Notes: generated by a model from the letters alone, not told the origin. A DNA stretch of 64,000 nt from an uncultured Desulfovibrio sp. (GCA_913060505.1 CAJXRQ010000001.1:248001-312000); one strand, 5' to 3'. Shown: positions 34,901 to 45,503, numbered from the stretch's first letter. Program-made: numbers and translations.

Positions 34901-36905
34901 TCGCATTTCCCAAGCCATTTTCAAAGCACTCAACGCCAATGGCATCAAGGATCCTCTTCTAGCCCGGCGTTTGGGGAAGAAAGTCGAGCAAAAGCTTGAC
35001 GGCGTGGACATTCCCGAACAGGAGCACGTCCAGAACACTGTTGAACAGGTGCTCATGGAGGCGCGTCAGTACGACGTTGCCAAGAAGTACATCGTATATC
35101 GCGAAAAGCGTCGTGCCATCCGTTCCCACAAGGAAGCAGTACTCGACGTCATGGGCGTCATAGACGAGTACCTGGGCAAGGCCGATTGGCGTGTTAATGA
35201 AAACGCCAACATGACCCACTCATTCCAGGGGATGATGTTGCACCTTTCCGGTACTGTCCAGGCTCGTTATTCCTTGGAAAAGTATCCCGAAGAAGTGCGC
35301 CTTGCCCACGAACATGGGTATTTCCATATTCATGATCTTTCCTTTGGTCTTGCCGGATATTGCGCCGGTTGGTCCTTGCGGGATCTGTTACTGGAAGGCT
35401 TCAATCTTGAAGGCCGTGCTTCTGCCGGGCCTGCCAAGCATTTCGATACCGCACTCGGACAGATGAACAATTTCCTCGGTACGCTTCAGAACGAGTGGGC
35501 CGGTGCGCAGGCATTCAACAATGTGGATACCTATCTGGCTCCGCTGGTGCGGTTCGACGAGCTGACCTATGATCAGGTCCGCCAGTGCATGCAGAAATTC
35601 GTGTTCAACCTGAACACCACGTCGCGCTGGGGCGGCCAGTCTCCGTTCACCAACCTGACCTTTGACCTCGTGGCTCCCAAGCATATTGCCAAGGAGCCGG
35701 TCATCATCGGCGGCAAGTACCATGACGAGTTGACCTATGGTGACTTTGAAGAGGAAATGGCCATGATCAACAAGGCCTTCATCGAAGTCATGCTTGAAGG
35801 CGACTATCATGACCGCATCTTCTCGTTCCCCATTCCCACGTACAACGTGACTGAGGATTTTCCTTGGGATTCCGAGATCGGCGAACTGCTGTTGAAGCTT
35901 ACTTCCAAGTACGGCGTTCCCTATTTTCAGAACTTCATCAACTCGGATCTCAATCCCGAAGACGTGCGTTCCATGTGCTGCCGTCTGCAAATGGACATTC
36001 GCGAGTTGCGCACCAAGACTGGCGGTCTGTTCGGAGCGGGCGACCTGACCGGCTCCATCGGCGTGGTCACTCTGAACCTGCCCAAGCTGGCCTATCTGGC
36101 ACAGTCCGAGGACGAATTCCTGGACATGGTTACCGAGTATGCGGAACTGGCCAAGGATTCCCTGGAGTTTAAACGCAAGGTCGTTACGGACAACTTGGAA
36201 AAGGGCATGTTCCCGTGGTCCAAGAGGTATTTGAAGAACGGCCTCAACGGCCATTTCTCCACCATTGGGCTCATCGGCGGGCACGAGGCTTGCCTGAATA
36301 TGTTGGGCAAGGGCATTGAGACGGAATCCGGTATCCGGTTCATGCGCCGTACGCTCGACCATTTGCGCCGCGTCACTTCCCGCTTTCAGGAGGAAACCGG
36401 CAACCTCTATAATCTGGAAGCAACGCCTGCCGAAGGCACCAGCTATCGTCTGGCTAAGATCGACAAGGCTTTGTACGCAGATATTCAGGCTCAGGGTAAT
36501 GGTACGCCGTACTACACCAACTCCACGGCTTTGCCCGTTGGGATTTCCGATGACGTCCTGTACGCCTTGGAGCACCAGAACAACCTGCAGCCCCTGTATA
36601 CGGGCGGCACGGTATTCCATACCTTCCTTGGCGAAGCCGTCACGGATACCGAAGCGCTCAAGAGTTTCATCATCAAGGCCTTTACCAAAACCAAGATTCC
36701 TTATGTGTCCATCACGCCGACCTTCTCCATTTGCAAGGAGCATGGATACATCCGCGGTGAGCATTTCGAATGCCCCACCTGCGGTAATGAAGCCGAAGTT
36801 TATACCCGCATCGTGGGCTACTATCGGCCTGTTTCCCGCTGGAACAAGGGCAAACAGGCCGAGTATACGGATCGGGTAGTGTTTAGCGATTGCCTGTGCA
36901 ACTGA
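34848..36905 (+). CDS. nrdD: Anaerobic (class III) ribonucleoside-triphosphate reductase
   Basis: This 685-residue glycyl-radical enzyme makes dNTPs without oxygen. An N-terminal ATP-cone (MKRDGRLETWSNNRISQAIF) gives allosteric control. The ten-stranded barrel follows, with SPFTNLTFDL and MCCRLQMDI. A C-terminal zinc site uses Cys in SICKEHGY and ECPTCGNE. The radical Gly is in RIVGYYRPVSRW (about residue 657). I chose ATG 34848 with AAGGAGG seven bases upstream. The length is near the usual 600-700. Confidence 0.95.
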   Translation: MPSQIMKRDGRLETWSNNRISQAIFKALNANGIKDPLLARRLGKKVEQKLDGVDIPEQEHVQNTVEQVLMEARQYDVAKKYIVYREKRRAIRSHKEAVLDVMGVIDEYLGKADWRVNENANMTHSFQGMMLHLSGTVQARYSLEKYPEEVRLAHEHGYFHIHDLSFGLAGYCAGWSLRDLLLEGFNLEGRASAGPAKHFDTALGQMNNFLGTLQNEWAGAQAFNNVDTYLAPLVRFDELTYDQVRQCMQKFVFNLNTTSRWGGQSPFTNLTFDLVAPKHIAKEPVIIGGKYHDELTYGDFEEEMAMINKAFIEVMLEGDYHDRIFSFPIPTYNVTEDFPWDSEIGELLLKLTSKYGVPYFQNFINSDLNPEDVRSMCCRLQMDIRELRTKTGGLFGAGDLTGSIGVVTLNLPKLAYLAQSEDEFLDMVTEYAELAKDSLEFKRKVVTDNLEKGMFPWSKRYLKNGLNGHFSTIGLIGGHEACLNMLGKGIETESGIRFMRRTLDHLRRVTSRFQEETGNLYNLEATPAEGTSYRLAKIDKALYADIQAQGNGTPYYTNSTALPVGISDDVLYALEHQNNLQPLYTGGTVFHTFLGEAVTDTEALKSFIIKAFTKTKIPYVSITPTFSICKEHGYIRGEHFECPTCGNEAEVYTRIVGYYRPVSRWNKGKQAEYTDRVVFSDCLCN

Positions 36906-36943
36906 TTCCCGTCCTCCTAACGGGTTTTCAACCTCCAACGTGG

Positions 36944-36977
36944 CAAGGGCCGGACATGGTGTCCGGCCCTTGTTGAG
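36944..36977. terminator. Terminator between nrdD and pepA
   Basis: A perfect 13-bp stem (CAAGGGCCGGACA with TGTCCGGCCCTTG) and 3-base loop lie between the convergent genes. The T-tract is only moderate (TTGTTGAGTTT), but the stem is very stable. Confidence 0.85.
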
Positions 36978-37006
36978 TTTGAAGAAGCGAATGGCGGCAG
37001 AAACAA

Positions 37007-38515
37007 CTATTTTGCTATGCCGTCGCGCACCAGTTCCAGAAGTGTGCGCACACCAAAACCGGTGGCACCGCCCGTATAAAGCGGGGTCTTTTTGGCGCCG
37101 CTGGCAGGACCGGCAATGTCCAGATGTGCGTACCGGGTGCCGTCCTTGATGAACTGGTTAAGGAACTGGGCCGCGCTTGATGCTGCACCCGGACGTGCTC
37201 CCGCGTTTTTCATGTCCGCCACATCTGACTTCAACCCATCGAAGTACAGGTCCCACATGGGCAGAGGCCAGAACCTATCTCCAACCGGCTCGGCAGCCTC
37301 GCAGACCTGTCGGCCAAGAGTTTCGTCCAGGCTGAACACGCCGCCAACTTCATGGCCAAGTGCCACAACGCACGCTCCGGTCAGTGTGGCAAGGTCAAGA
37401 ATTGCCTCAGCATTGTATTCGCGTTGCGCCCATGTCAGGGCATCGCACAGAGCCATACGGCCTTCCGCATCCGTGTTGATGATTTCCACGGTCTTTCCAC
37501 TTAAAGTGGTGACAACGTCTCCCGGGCGATAGGCGCTGCCGTCCGGCATGTTTTCCGTGCAGGGCATGATGCCGATGACACGTCTGTCAGAGCCGATCTG
37601 GCCCAAGGCTTTGAACAGGCCCAGCACAGTGGCGGCTCCGGCCATATCGTCCTTGAGTTCATGCAACTTGGCACTGGGCTTGAGCGAAATGCCCCCGGTG
37701 TCAAAAGTAATGCCTTTACCAACGAAGATGATCGGCTTCTGTTTTTCCGTACCTTGCGGAGCGTGTTCCAGCACGATGAATTTAGGCTCCTCCGTGGCAC
37801 CACGAGCCACGGATTCCAGACCGCCCATGCCCATGGCCGTGATTTCATCGCGTCCAAAAGCGATAGTGGAAAATCCGTATTCTTTCGCCATCTCCTGCGC
37901 TACGGAAGCGAGATGGGATGGTGTGACGATGTTGGCCGGACCATTGGTCAGGTCGCGAGTAAGCATGACGCCCTGTGCGGTCGCTTTTCCGCGCTCCGCG
38001 CCAGACTGTATTTTCTTTTCCTCGTCTTCCTCTGCGGAAAACAGCGTCATATCTTCCATTTCGAAATCATTATCATTCTTCCTGGATTTCAATGCGTCGT
38101 ATGAATAAAGTCCGAGATGAGAAGCAAAGACTATTTCTTCGGCCAACTTCGAAAGTGGGTGCCCCAAGTCGGTAAGGTTTTCCATGTCGACGGTGCATCC
38201 CGGAATTTTGAGAGCCTTGCATTTTTGTATGGCTGTAGCTGCGGAAAAACGGAGTGTTTCCAGTTCGAATTTTTCGCGTTTGCCCAGGCCGACCACAATT
38301 ACGCGGCTCAACTGGTCGCTGCTCGCCGGACCGTAGACAGTAATTGTTTCCTTTGGATTGCCTCCGAAGTCCTTGAGTGCCGGATTGCCTTGTATCCAAT
38401 CGGTTTTGCCGGTCAGAGTCGGAATGTTTTTCGAAATATCTTCGCCTTCGAAGCCGAAGGCAATCACGGTATTGGTGTTCAATGCAGCGTGTCCGCTCAG
38501 GTAGCTAATTTCCAT
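37007..38515 (-). CDS. pepA: Leucyl aminopeptidase (M17)
   Basis: A 502-residue cytosolic dizinc aminopeptidase that removes N-terminal residues. The M17 signature NTDAEGR is present in EIINTDAEGRMALCDAL. The metal ligands appear in VGKGITFDTGGISLKPS and DMAGAATVLG. I chose ATG 38515 (MEISYLSGH) over the upstream track start. It is monocistronic between the nrd operon and the hybrid kinase gene. Confidence 0.95.
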   Translation of the reverse strand: MEISYLSGHAALNTNTVIAFGFEGEDISKNIPTLTGKTDWIQGNPALKDFGGNPKETITVYGPASSDQLSRVIVVGLGKREKFELETLRFSAATAIQKCKALKIPGCTVDMENLTDLGHPLSKLAEEIVFASHLGLYSYDALKSRKNDNDFEMEDMTLFSAEEDEEKKIQSGAERGKATAQGVMLTRDLTNGPANIVTPSHLASVAQEMAKEYGFSTIAFGRDEITAMGMGGLESVARGATEEPKFIVLEHAPQGTEKQKPIIFVGKGITFDTGGISLKPSAKLHELKDDMAGAATVLGLFKALGQIGSDRRVIGIMPCTENMPDGSAYRPGDVVTTLSGKTVEIINTDAEGRMALCDALTWAQREYNAEAILDLATLTGACVVALGHEVGGVFSLDETLGRQVCEAAEPVGDRFWPLPMWDLYFDGLKSDVADMKNAGARPGAASSAAQFLNQFIKDGTRYAHLDIAGPASGAKKTPLYTGGATGFGVRTLLELVRDGIAK

Positions 38516-38609
38516 GGTATATCGGTCTCCGTTTGCTGGTTGAAGCAATGTATTTGATCAGCAAACAAAGCTAACGCAGAACGTACGGATTGTCACCGGG
38601 GCAAGCGGC

Positions 38610-40307
38610 TCAACCGGGAGGATTTTCGAAATGCTCCATTTTGTTCATCTGTTTGTCCATGACCTGTTGCAGGCTGGTCATATCGATGGGCTTGGCAAGA
38701 TAGTCGTTCATGCCTGCGGCAAGAAAACGCTTCCGGTCACCGGGCATGGCATAGGCGGTCAGAGCGACGATGGGGATGTTTTGTTTGTCGACCCCGGCCT
38801 TCCCGTTGCGGATGGATTTTGTGGTTTCGAAACCGTCCATGACCGGCATCTGGATATCCATGAGCACGATGTCATGGCTGTCAGTGCGGATTTTTTCCAG
38901 AGCCTCAAGCCCGTTACAGGCAATATCCACATGCATGCTTTGTTTTTGCAGCAGGCTTTGAAGCGCTGTCTGGGTTACGGAATCGTCTTCCACCAGCAGA
39001 ACCTTATAGGAAGAATTCCGTGTGTTCTCAGCAATTGGTATGATCAGGTGGGGGCTCGTTGTCTTCGGAATTTTCAGGGGCAGGCATATGCAGATTTCTG
39101 TTCCCTCATTTTCTTCGGTGGAGATGGCGGCCGTGCCGCGCATGAGTTCCGTGAGGCGCCGGATAATGGCCAACCCCAGCCCTGCACCACCATGTTGGCG
39201 AACCAGGTAGTCTTCTCCCTGAGTGAAAGGGGATGTGATTTCATTCATTATTTTATTGGGAATTCCCGGACCTGTATCGATGATTGTGAAAAGCACCAAC
39301 AGCCTGTCGTCAGCGCGTGTGCCTAACCCCTGTGCATGAATTTCAACCTTTCCTTCACTGGTAAATTTCACGGCATTCCCGACCACGTTGAACAGAATCT
39401 GGCGCAAGCGAACTTCGTCGCCTTCCAAGGTGGTGGGCAGGGAAGGGGCAATTTCCAGATGCAATTCGATTCCCTTCTGGTCGGCCTCGGTATTGTATAT
39501 ATCCCGGATACCAAAAAGTATTTCCGGCAAATTGAAACCATCCTCCTGAAGGATCATTTTTCCGGTTTCCAGTCGGGAAAGGTCCAGTATGTCGTTGAGG
39601 AGCAGGGTCAGCCGGCGTGAGGATGTTGTGGCCATTTCCACATAGGTGTGCTGTTCTCCATTGAGTCTGGTGGATTCCAGCAGCTGCAACATTCCCAATA
39701 TGCCGTTGAGCGGAGTGCGGATTTCATGGCTCATGTTGGCGAGGAATTCACTCTTGGCGCGCATGGCGGCTTCCGCGTCCACCTTGGCCCGGCGCAGCTC
39801 GTCTTCGATGTTTTTTTGTTCGGTGATGTCCTGCACTGTGCCGAGTGAGCGAAGGGCAGCCGCGGATTTGTCGTAAAACGTGTGGCAACGTTCATAGACA
39901 TAACGGATGTCGCCATTCTTGCTGAGAATGCGGTGAATGACGTCATATTGTTCGCCGGTTTGCAGGGAATTGGCATATTTTTTCTTTACCAGAGGCAGAT
40001 CGTCCGGATGGATAAGCTCAAAAAAGGCATCCAATGTGCCGTCAAAGTCGTCTTTTCCCATACCGAAAATACGGTATACCTCGTCCGACCATGTTAAGAC
40101 GTTGTTTTGGATATCCAGATCCCAATGTCCCATGCGGCCAATACGCTGGGCTTCCTTGTACCGTTCCCGGCTGAAGTCCAGTTCTTTTTTTGTGTCGGAA
40201 ATATGTTTTTTGGCTCGTAGATTGCGCACGATGACAGACGCAATGAAAATGAGGACCGCGGTAATGCCTATGATAATGCCGCTGGAGTCCACTATTATCT
40301 GTGTCAT
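38610..40307 (-). CDS. Hybrid sensor histidine kinase (TM-PAS-HisKA-HATPase-REC)
   Basis: A 565-residue membrane kinase: one helix at about 8-28 ([17 protein letters not shown]), a PAS domain (about 45-175, with [22 protein letters not shown]), a HisKA domain with the phospho-His in [20 protein letters not shown], an ATPase domain with NAVKFT, DTGPGIP and GAGLGLAI, and a C-terminal receiver with the Asp in [12 protein letters not shown]. It probably passes phosphate on to a separate Hpt protein. The start is uncertain: ATG 40307 fits a short cytoplasmic end, and the track start is 24 codons earlier. Confidence 0.9.
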   Translation of the reverse strand: MTQIIVDSSGIIIGITAVLIFIASVIVRNLRAKKHISDTKKELDFSRERYKEAQRIGRMGHWDLDIQNNVLTWSDEVYRIFGMGKDDFDGTLDAFFELIHPDDLPLVKKKYANSLQTGEQYDVIHRILSKNGDIRYVYERCHTFYDKSAAALRSLGTVQDITEQKNIEDELRRAKVDAEAAMRAKSEFLANMSHEIRTPLNGILGMLQLLESTRLNGEQHTYVEMATTSSRRLTLLLNDILDLSRLETGKMILQEDGFNLPEILFGIRDIYNTEADQKGIELHLEIAPSLPTTLEGDEVRLRQILFNVVGNAVKFTSEGKVEIHAQGLGTRADDRLLVLFTIIDTGPGIPNKIMNEITSPFTQGEDYLVRQHGGAGLGLAIIRRLTELMRGTAAISTEENEGTEICICLPLKIPKTTSPHLIIPIAENTRNSSYKVLLVEDDSVTQTALQSLLQKQSMHVDIACNGLEALEKIRTDSHDIVLMDIQMPVMDGFETTKSIRNGKAGVDKQNIPIVALTAYAMPGDRKRFLAAGMNDYLAKPIDMTSLQQVMDKQMNKMEHFENPPG

Positions 40308-40540
40308 AAGCCCGCCCGGGGTTTGGTTGTTACCTGTCCCTCCATGATGGAATATGACCCCATAGTGGGGAGAGGACAATTAGAAATCACCCCCCGGAAA
40401 AGGCGTGAATGTTCAGACTGGAACAGAAGGCAGAGCCGGTTTTGTTTCTATGGAAATACGATTTGCGGGATGCAGGAAAAGTGTTTCTGAAAAATGCCAG
40501 AACAAATGGAAGAAAGACAAACCAGTCAAGTTGATTTTGT

Positions 40541-40566
40541 TTGTGGTGGGCCTAGGCCCACCACAA
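40541..40566. repeat. 26-bp perfect palindrome downstream of lipA
   Basis: TTGTGGTGGGCCT followed at once by its exact reverse complement. It starts four bases after the lipA stop codon (minus strand) and lacks a T-run there, so it is either a Rho-assisted terminator stem or a protein-binding site. Confidence 0.8.
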
Positions 40567-40570
40567 CATT

Positions 40571-41446
40571 CTATTTCCGGATGAATTTTTCGGCGTTGTA
40601 GCTGCTGCGTACCAACGGGGCACAGAACATGTGCGGGATGCCTTTGGCTGTTCCTGCTGCTGCGTACTCATCAAAGCTTGGCGGCGGCACATATCGTTGT
40701 ACTTGAGGGTGTTGGCGTGAGGGCTGCATATATTGGCCGACCGTCACAATGTCACAGTTGACGGCAGCCAGATCTCCCAGCACGCGCAGAACTTGCGAGT
40801 CGTTTTCGCCAAGCCCTACCATGATACCGCTTTTCGTCGGGATATTCGGATCGATCTGTTTGGAATTGACCAGCAGGTCAAGGCTCTGGCGATAGTCGGC
40901 CTGGGGCCTGATTTTACTATAGAGCTCCGACGCGGTTTCAAGGTTGTGGTTCAGGATATCCGGCTTGGCGTCGAGCACGGTTTTCAGGGCGTTCCGATTC
41001 CCCTTGAAATCGGGAATGAGTACTTCCACGCTGCATCCTGGCTGCACTCGCCGCACTGCCTGAATGGTGGCGGCAAAATGCGCTGCCCCGCCGTCAGGCA
41101 GGTCGTCACGCGTCACGGAAGTAATGACGACGTGCTTGAGTTTGAGCCTGCGAGCCGCTTCCGCAACCCTGTCCGGTTCATCCTCGGCCAGCGGTTCGGT
41201 CTTTCCGGGCGTGATGTTGCAGAACGCACAGTTGCGGGTACAAATGCTGCCCATGATCAGGAACGTGGCCACATTCTTGCCGAAGCACTCCCAACAGTTG
41301 GGGCATTTCGCACTTTGGCAGACCGTGTTCAGCTCAAGATCCCTGAGCAGATCACGAGTTCCTGCAAACTTCGCGTCCCCGGGCAGTTTGATGCGCAACC
41401 ACGGCGGTATGCGCAAAGGTTTTTTCAAATTCTTCTCGGAAGACAT
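40571..41446 (-). CDS. lipA: Lipoyl synthase
   Basis: A 291-residue radical SAM enzyme that inserts two sulfurs into protein-bound octanoate. The auxiliary cluster motif [12 protein letters not shown] and the SAM-cluster motif CTRNCAFC are both present, as are [12 protein letters not shown] and the C-terminal [10 protein letters not shown]. It lies downstream of lipB with an unusually long 95-base overlap. Confidence 0.96.
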   Translation of the reverse strand: MSSEKNLKKPLRIPPWLRIKLPGDAKFAGTRDLLRDLELNTVCQSAKCPNCWECFGKNVATFLIMGSICTRNCAFCNITPGKTEPLAEDEPDRVAEAARRLKLKHVVITSVTRDDLPDGGAAHFAATIQAVRRVQPGCSVEVLIPDFKGNRNALKTVLDAKPDILNHNLETASELYSKIRPQADYRQSLDLLVNSKQIDPNIPTKSGIMVGLGENDSQVLRVLGDLAAVNCDIVTVGQYMQPSRQHPQVQRYVPPPSFDEYAAAGTAKGIPHMFCAPLVRSSYNAEKFIRK

Positions 41447-42035
41447 CTTTCACATCCCGGACTGAGATTTCCCTGTCGGCCTCCATGCTCAGCGAAGTGG
41501 GGGATGCCCCCTGAATTCCGCACAGGGTAATGAGGTTGAAAAGACTGACGTCCGGCCCTACGTTCAGGGCCAATCCGTGATAGGTGACCCATTTGCGGAC
41601 GCCGATACCCATGGAACAGATTTTCCGGTTTTCGTCCACCCAGACACCCGGATATCCTTTGCGTCTGGCTGTCTGTACGCCGAAGCGGGCACAGGTGTTG
41701 ATAACCGTACTTTCCATGTCATGGAAAAAAGCGCGTATGCCGCCCGGCCGTTTTTCCACTTTCCAGATGGGGTAGCCCACGAGTTGGCCCGGAAAGTGGC
41801 AGGTGATATTGCCACCCCTTGTCGTTTGGGCGAGCGTGATCCCCTGCCGGGCCAGAAATTCCTTGCCCACGTGCAGGTTCTCGCCGCCGCCCTGCCTGCC
41901 GTAGGTGATGACCTTGGGGTGTTCCAACAGGAAGAGGGTATTGTCCGTCTGTCCGTCCATGACGGATTGCAACCGTTCGAGCTGCAATGTTTCGGCCTCT
42001 TTGTAGCCCACAAGTCCAAGGTCTATGATGTTCAT
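41352..42035 (-). CDS. lipB: Octanoyl-ACP:protein octanoyltransferase
   Basis: LipB moves octanoate from ACP to lipoyl domains. In 227 residues it shows [20 protein letters not shown], the catalytic Lys in [21 protein letters not shown] and the catalytic Cys in [10 protein letters not shown] chose ATG 42035, because the 133-residue track extension lies inside the previous gene. It overlaps the Rsm22-like gene by four bases and lipA by 95; its last ~30 residues (after EEFEKTF) are probably a non-conserved tail. Confidence 0.94.
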   Translation of the reverse strand: MNIIDLGLVGYKEAETLQLERLQSVMDGQTDNTLFLLEHPKVITYGRQGGGENLHVGKEFLARQGITLAQTTRGGNITCHFPGQLVGYPIWKVEKRPGGIRAFFHDMESTVINTCARFGVQTARRKGYPGVWVDENRKICSMGIGVRKWVTYHGLALNVGPDVSLFNLITLCGIQGASPTSLSMEADREISVRDVKDVFREEFEKTFAHTAVVAHQTARGREVCRNS

Positions 42036-43165
42036 TGTTTCCTGTCCTGTTTCATGGCAACAGGCAGCACCACGGCTCCGGATTTTATATCGGTTTTCGA
42101 TTCCTCGGGCCATTGTGGAATGACGAATTGGCCGGGATAGAGCATTGCTCCGGTTGGCGGGTATTGCAACAATGTCAGCCCTCTGGAACTGCATGCGTAT
42201 TGTCCGCGTCCTTCCGGCAGGGGGAAAGGCTCGGATATGACGCGTACTGAGTCGCCGTGCTCCACCTCGGATTCGGACATGTACAGAAAGCTCAAGCTCA
42301 ATCCGGACTTGGTCAACCGAGCGCGACGTGTCAGGTCCATGAGTTTGGACGGTGCTCCGTCGATTCCAAAATTGAAATGACACCATGGAGCCTTCCCCAG
42401 CCCTGTCATGGGACATTCCGCAGAATGAGTGCACGGAGCCAGAGGCGTGAATCCATGTTCCAAAAGCAGGCCTCGCAGGCAGGAAAGTATTTCACCGGAT
42501 CGGCGCAGGCCCGGTTCAATCAAAAGCAGCCGGGCGTTTGGAGCCATATATTGCCTGAGGTTGCGCGCCAGTTTGCCCATGGGATCCTGCTGTTTCCCTC
42601 GTGCAGTCAGGTTCAGCTCGTTGAGCGTGTTGGCGGCTACCACGAGGTCGCCCTCTTCGCGCAGCTTGGTGCCAAGCGATCCTTTGACCGTAACAATACG
42701 CCATGGGGCTTTGTTTCCGGCAATCTGCTCAAAGAGCTTGCGGCCCTCGTTCATGACTTTGGGGGCGCGGTCCACGCAGACGAAGGTGAGAGGGCGAGTG
42801 CGGAGCGCCGGCATGGACATCCACATGGCAAGGGGTACTGTCAGTGGCCCGGAACCGAGGTCGATGATGGTGCCGTTTTCACGCACCGAAGGATTGATGC
42901 CGCTGAAAAGCCGGGACATACGGTACAGGTTCCACGGCAGGAAATAGTGCAGGTAAGCCCCCATGAAACGGGCATCGCCCATATAATCCTTTTTCAGGGA
43001 TTCCCGGTCCGAGGTCAGACAGTCGGAAAGAGCGCGCACATTCTTGTGCAAGACTTCCCGGTGTTTTCCCTTGAGGGGAAACGTTTTGGACAGGGCCGAA
43101 TGGAAACGGTTCAGCATGTCCAGCGTGTCCTTTTCCAGACGGGGAAACAAATTTTTAATCAACAT
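42032..43165 (-). CDS. Rsm22-like SAM-dependent methyltransferase
   Basis: A 377-residue protein of the Rsm22 family, linked to small ribosomal subunit assembly in mitochondria and found in some bacteria. It has a SAM-binding Rossmann motif ([27 protein letters not shown]) and the family Cys motif [18 protein letters not shown], which can bind an Fe-S cluster. I used ATG 43165 ([11 protein letters not shown]); it overlaps the upstream gene by 11 bases. The RNA target is unknown. Confidence 0.8.
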   Translation of the reverse strand: MLIKNLFPRLEKDTLDMLNRFHSALSKTFPLKGKHREVLHKNVRALSDCLTSDRESLKKDYMGDARFMGAYLHYFLPWNLYRMSRLFSGINPSVRENGTIIDLGSGPLTVPLAMWMSMPALRTRPLTFVCVDRAPKVMNEGRKLFEQIAGNKAPWRIVTVKGSLGTKLREEGDLVVAANTLNELNLTARGKQQDPMGKLARNLRQYMAPNARLLLIEPGLRRSGEILSCLRGLLLEHGFTPLAPCTHSAECPMTGLGKAPWCHFNFGIDGAPSKLMDLTRRARLTKSGLSLSFLYMSESEVEHGDSVRVISEPFPLPEGRGQYACSSRGLTLLQYPPTGAMLYPGQFVIPQWPEESKTDIKSGAVVLPVAMKQDRKQ

Positions 43166-44705
43166 AGGTAAAACGCATCCTTTCCACATATCTGTTGCCG
43201 AAATCGGGATCATCGGTCAGATCCAGCACCCTCATGGATTCGGGCGTTTCGGCCAGCCAGGTGCGAGCCTCTGGCTGTGTCAGCAACAGTTCGGTTCCCC
43301 TGAGTGATGTGTTGCCTGCACGGAATGTACGATCGCGTATGTCCGGGGGCAGGAACCCGAGGGTTTCGAGGTCTTCCAGAGAAACATGCTCGCCCATGGC
43401 TCCGGCAACATGCACGGCGGCCAGGTCGCGGACTTTCAGTCCCGCTTTCGCCAGCAAGGCGGCTATGGCCAGATTGAAGGCGGCCTTGACCTTGAGAATT
43501 TCTTCCATGTCCGAGGCCGGTACAATCAACTCCGGCATGACCGTAAAGGCCGGTTCATTGCCGAGCGAAGTCAGGCGCGGCCTGAGTTTGAAGGCAAGCG
43601 GTGTGCACCCTGACCGGAAAAGGCCCTGCTCGTCAAGCACACCGTTGCTGTACAACAATGCCGCAAGCGAAAGATAGCCTGTGCCTGTCATTGCGGAAAC
43701 GGTTGCATTGCCGTCGGAAATACGCTGAGGCGCTATGCCCGCCGGAGTGGCTGCAAAGCTGGAGATTATGCCCGGCCCTGCGGTTTGTCCATGACGCAGG
43801 CCCACTCCTTCCAGTGCCGGTCCCATGGGAACGCTGGCACAAATGCGTTCCGTCTCGGAAAGGCTGAGAATGAACTCGCCGTTGGTTCCCATGTCTGCCA
43901 GCAGGTGTGGAAAGGTCTCCTCCCCGGAAAAATGTATGGCCGCCAGTCCTGCACTAATGTCCGCGCCAACGAATGGCGCGAAAAGCGGAGGAATGTATGC
44001 CGGTGGCAGATTGGGCGACAGGGGGCGGCTGTCGTTGCCCACATAGGGGAGGGTGTAGGGCGCGCTTGCAAGCGGGGCTGTGTCCAGTCCCAACAGAATA
44101 TAGGTCATGGCCGGATTGCCGGATACGGCCAAAGCCTTGCATGAACCGCCCAACGTCTCCTGTGCTGTCGAGGCGTACTCTTCAATCCGTTGTAACACCA
44201 GAGTCCGTAGAATCCCGGCCTGTTTGGGGTGCGCCGCCTGTGCCAGACGGGACATGACTTCGCTGCCCAGTCCTGTCTGCGGGTTGAGTCCGGTCTGAAG
44301 CAGAGCCCGTTCACCGTGTACCAGAGCCGAGCAATGAATGCTGGTGGTGCCGAGGTCTACTGCCAGCAGGAAGTCTCCGCCGGACGTTGATAAGTGTTTT
44401 TTTGTGGCCGAACTGCGCCGTGGCGCTGGAAGCTCCAAAACGCAAGCACGCGAGTCGTGCAGGCAGGACAAACGCCACCCGTTTTTCAGATCCTCGTCGG
44501 AAAAACGTTTGCGTTCCTCGGGCAGGGGAGCGGGGGGCTCGCTTATGAATCGGACCTTGCACAGTCCGCATTTGCCAAGCCCGGAGCAGAGCGGGACATC
44601 CTGCCACAGACCGAGCAGAAAGATGGTTTGGGCCAGCGACACGTTGGGATCGTGTTCTGTAGCAAGCGTTTTGCCGTCACTGGTCGTAATGGAAATTTTT
44701 GTCAT
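43155..44705 (-). CDS. Ferredoxin-ASKHA protein (RACo-like)
   Basis: A 516-residue fusion. An N-terminal [2Fe-2S] ferredoxin domain (CSGLGKCGLCKVRF plus a later SCLHD Cys) is followed by an ASKHA ATPase domain (FLLAVDLGTTSIHCSAL, LLADMGTNGEFIL, VHVAGAMGEHV). This is the layout of RACo proteins, which reductively reactivate corrinoid proteins using ATP. No corrinoid protein or methyltransferase is near, so the client is unknown. It is first gene in an overlapping series with the Rsm22-like gene, lipB and lipA. Confidence 0.87.
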   Translation of the reverse strand: MTKISITTSDGKTLATEHDPNVSLAQTIFLLGLWQDVPLCSGLGKCGLCKVRFISEPPAPLPEERKRFSDEDLKNGWRLSCLHDSRACVLELPAPRRSSATKKHLSTSGGDFLLAVDLGTTSIHCSALVHGERALLQTGLNPQTGLGSEVMSRLAQAAHPKQAGILRTLVLQRIEEYASTAQETLGGSCKALAVSGNPAMTYILLGLDTAPLASAPYTLPYVGNDSRPLSPNLPPAYIPPLFAPFVGADISAGLAAIHFSGEETFPHLLADMGTNGEFILSLSETERICASVPMGPALEGVGLRHGQTAGPGIISSFAATPAGIAPQRISDGNATVSAMTGTGYLSLAALLYSNGVLDEQGLFRSGCTPLAFKLRPRLTSLGNEPAFTVMPELIVPASDMEEILKVKAAFNLAIAALLAKAGLKVRDLAAVHVAGAMGEHVSLEDLETLGFLPPDIRDRTFRAGNTSLRGTELLLTQPEARTWLAETPESMRVLDLTDDPDFGNRYVERMRFTYVD

Positions 44706-44835
44706 TGTTTCGCCTTGCCCGGTAAAAGGAAACGCATGCTATCGTAAGCCCTGTGGTGTGTAAACGTTGCGGTGCGAAGAAACAGCTTGGAAAAATACAA
44801 TAGTGATGATAGTAACTCAACCGCAAGGGTAGACC

Positions 44836-45189
44836 ATGTCATATTCCGAAACAACAAATCGCGAGTTGTATCGCGCGACGAAATTCAACCTGTATGCCAA
44901 GGTGGCAAATCAGGATGTTGCTTTTGGTGTGCGTGATATTTCCGTGGAATCCCTTGGACTTGCCGTCGAAGGGCGACTCGTGTTGGGTATGCAGTTCAGT
45001 GTTTATCTCTTTTGTGGGGAAATTCCTGTGGCCAGCAATTTGCGCGTGCAGGTGGTCCATTACGAAAAAGGATATGCCCGCTGCCAGTACGTGGATTTGA
45101 CTCAGGGGCAGTCCCAATCCCTGCAACGTATCGTGACCCGTCGTTACGTGAGCGGCACTCCCATACAGCGTCGTCGTCTCTATTCTTAA
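44836..45189 (+). CDS. PilZ-like domain protein
   Basis: A 117-residue single-domain protein. The c-di-GMP-binding RxxxR occurs as RELYR near residue 9. The second motif, normally DxSxxG, reads DISVESLG, with two extra residues before the Gly, so ligand binding is uncertain. The rest fits a PilZ barrel (QFSVYLFCGEIPVASNLRVQVVHYEKGYARCQYVDL). It is monocistronic. Confidence 0.7.
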   Translation: MSYSETTNRELYRATKFNLYAKVANQDVAFGVRDISVESLGLAVEGRLVLGMQFSVYLFCGEIPVASNLRVQVVHYEKGYARCQYVDLTQGQSQSLQRIVTRRYVSGTPIQRRRLYS

Positions 45190-45503
45190 TCATTCTGAAC
45201 CGTATCGGTTCTGCTTCATTGTGCCTCCCGTTTTGGCCTCGGCCTTTGCTGCGGTGTTTGAGCCGAGTCGCACCCGTATTGTTTGAGGGCGAGGGCACTT
45301 CGCCTGCTTTCTGGGAGGATCTCTATTATTGGTTTCAGAGACTTTTCCTGCATGAGTCCCGGTGACACACGTGCTGTTTCGGCGTGGACGGTACCCCGAA
45401 GAATCAAGGAGATCCCTCAGAGGAGGATGAGAGACAAACCGCCCACGCCGACAGTAATCAGCAAGGATTGGGTGTATTGTTCGATCTGGCCGTCATGTTT
45501 TTT
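45190..45503. other. Intergenic region with an orphan hydrophobic frame
   Basis: No gene was called. It holds a short GAACCG/CGGTTC hairpin near 45197-45211. Directly after the TonB receptor stop, on the minus strand and in the same frame, an open stretch of 28 codons encodes KKHDGQIEQYTQSLLITVG then VGGLSLILL and a stop. That stretch has no ATG or GTG start before the hydrophobic segment. No clear terminator was seen for the receptor gene. Confidence 0.4.

Noticed and set aside
35388-36938. 516-residue minus-strand ORF opposite nrdD
   Set aside because: Shadow of nrdD, whose glycyl-radical and zinc motifs are clear on the plus strand.
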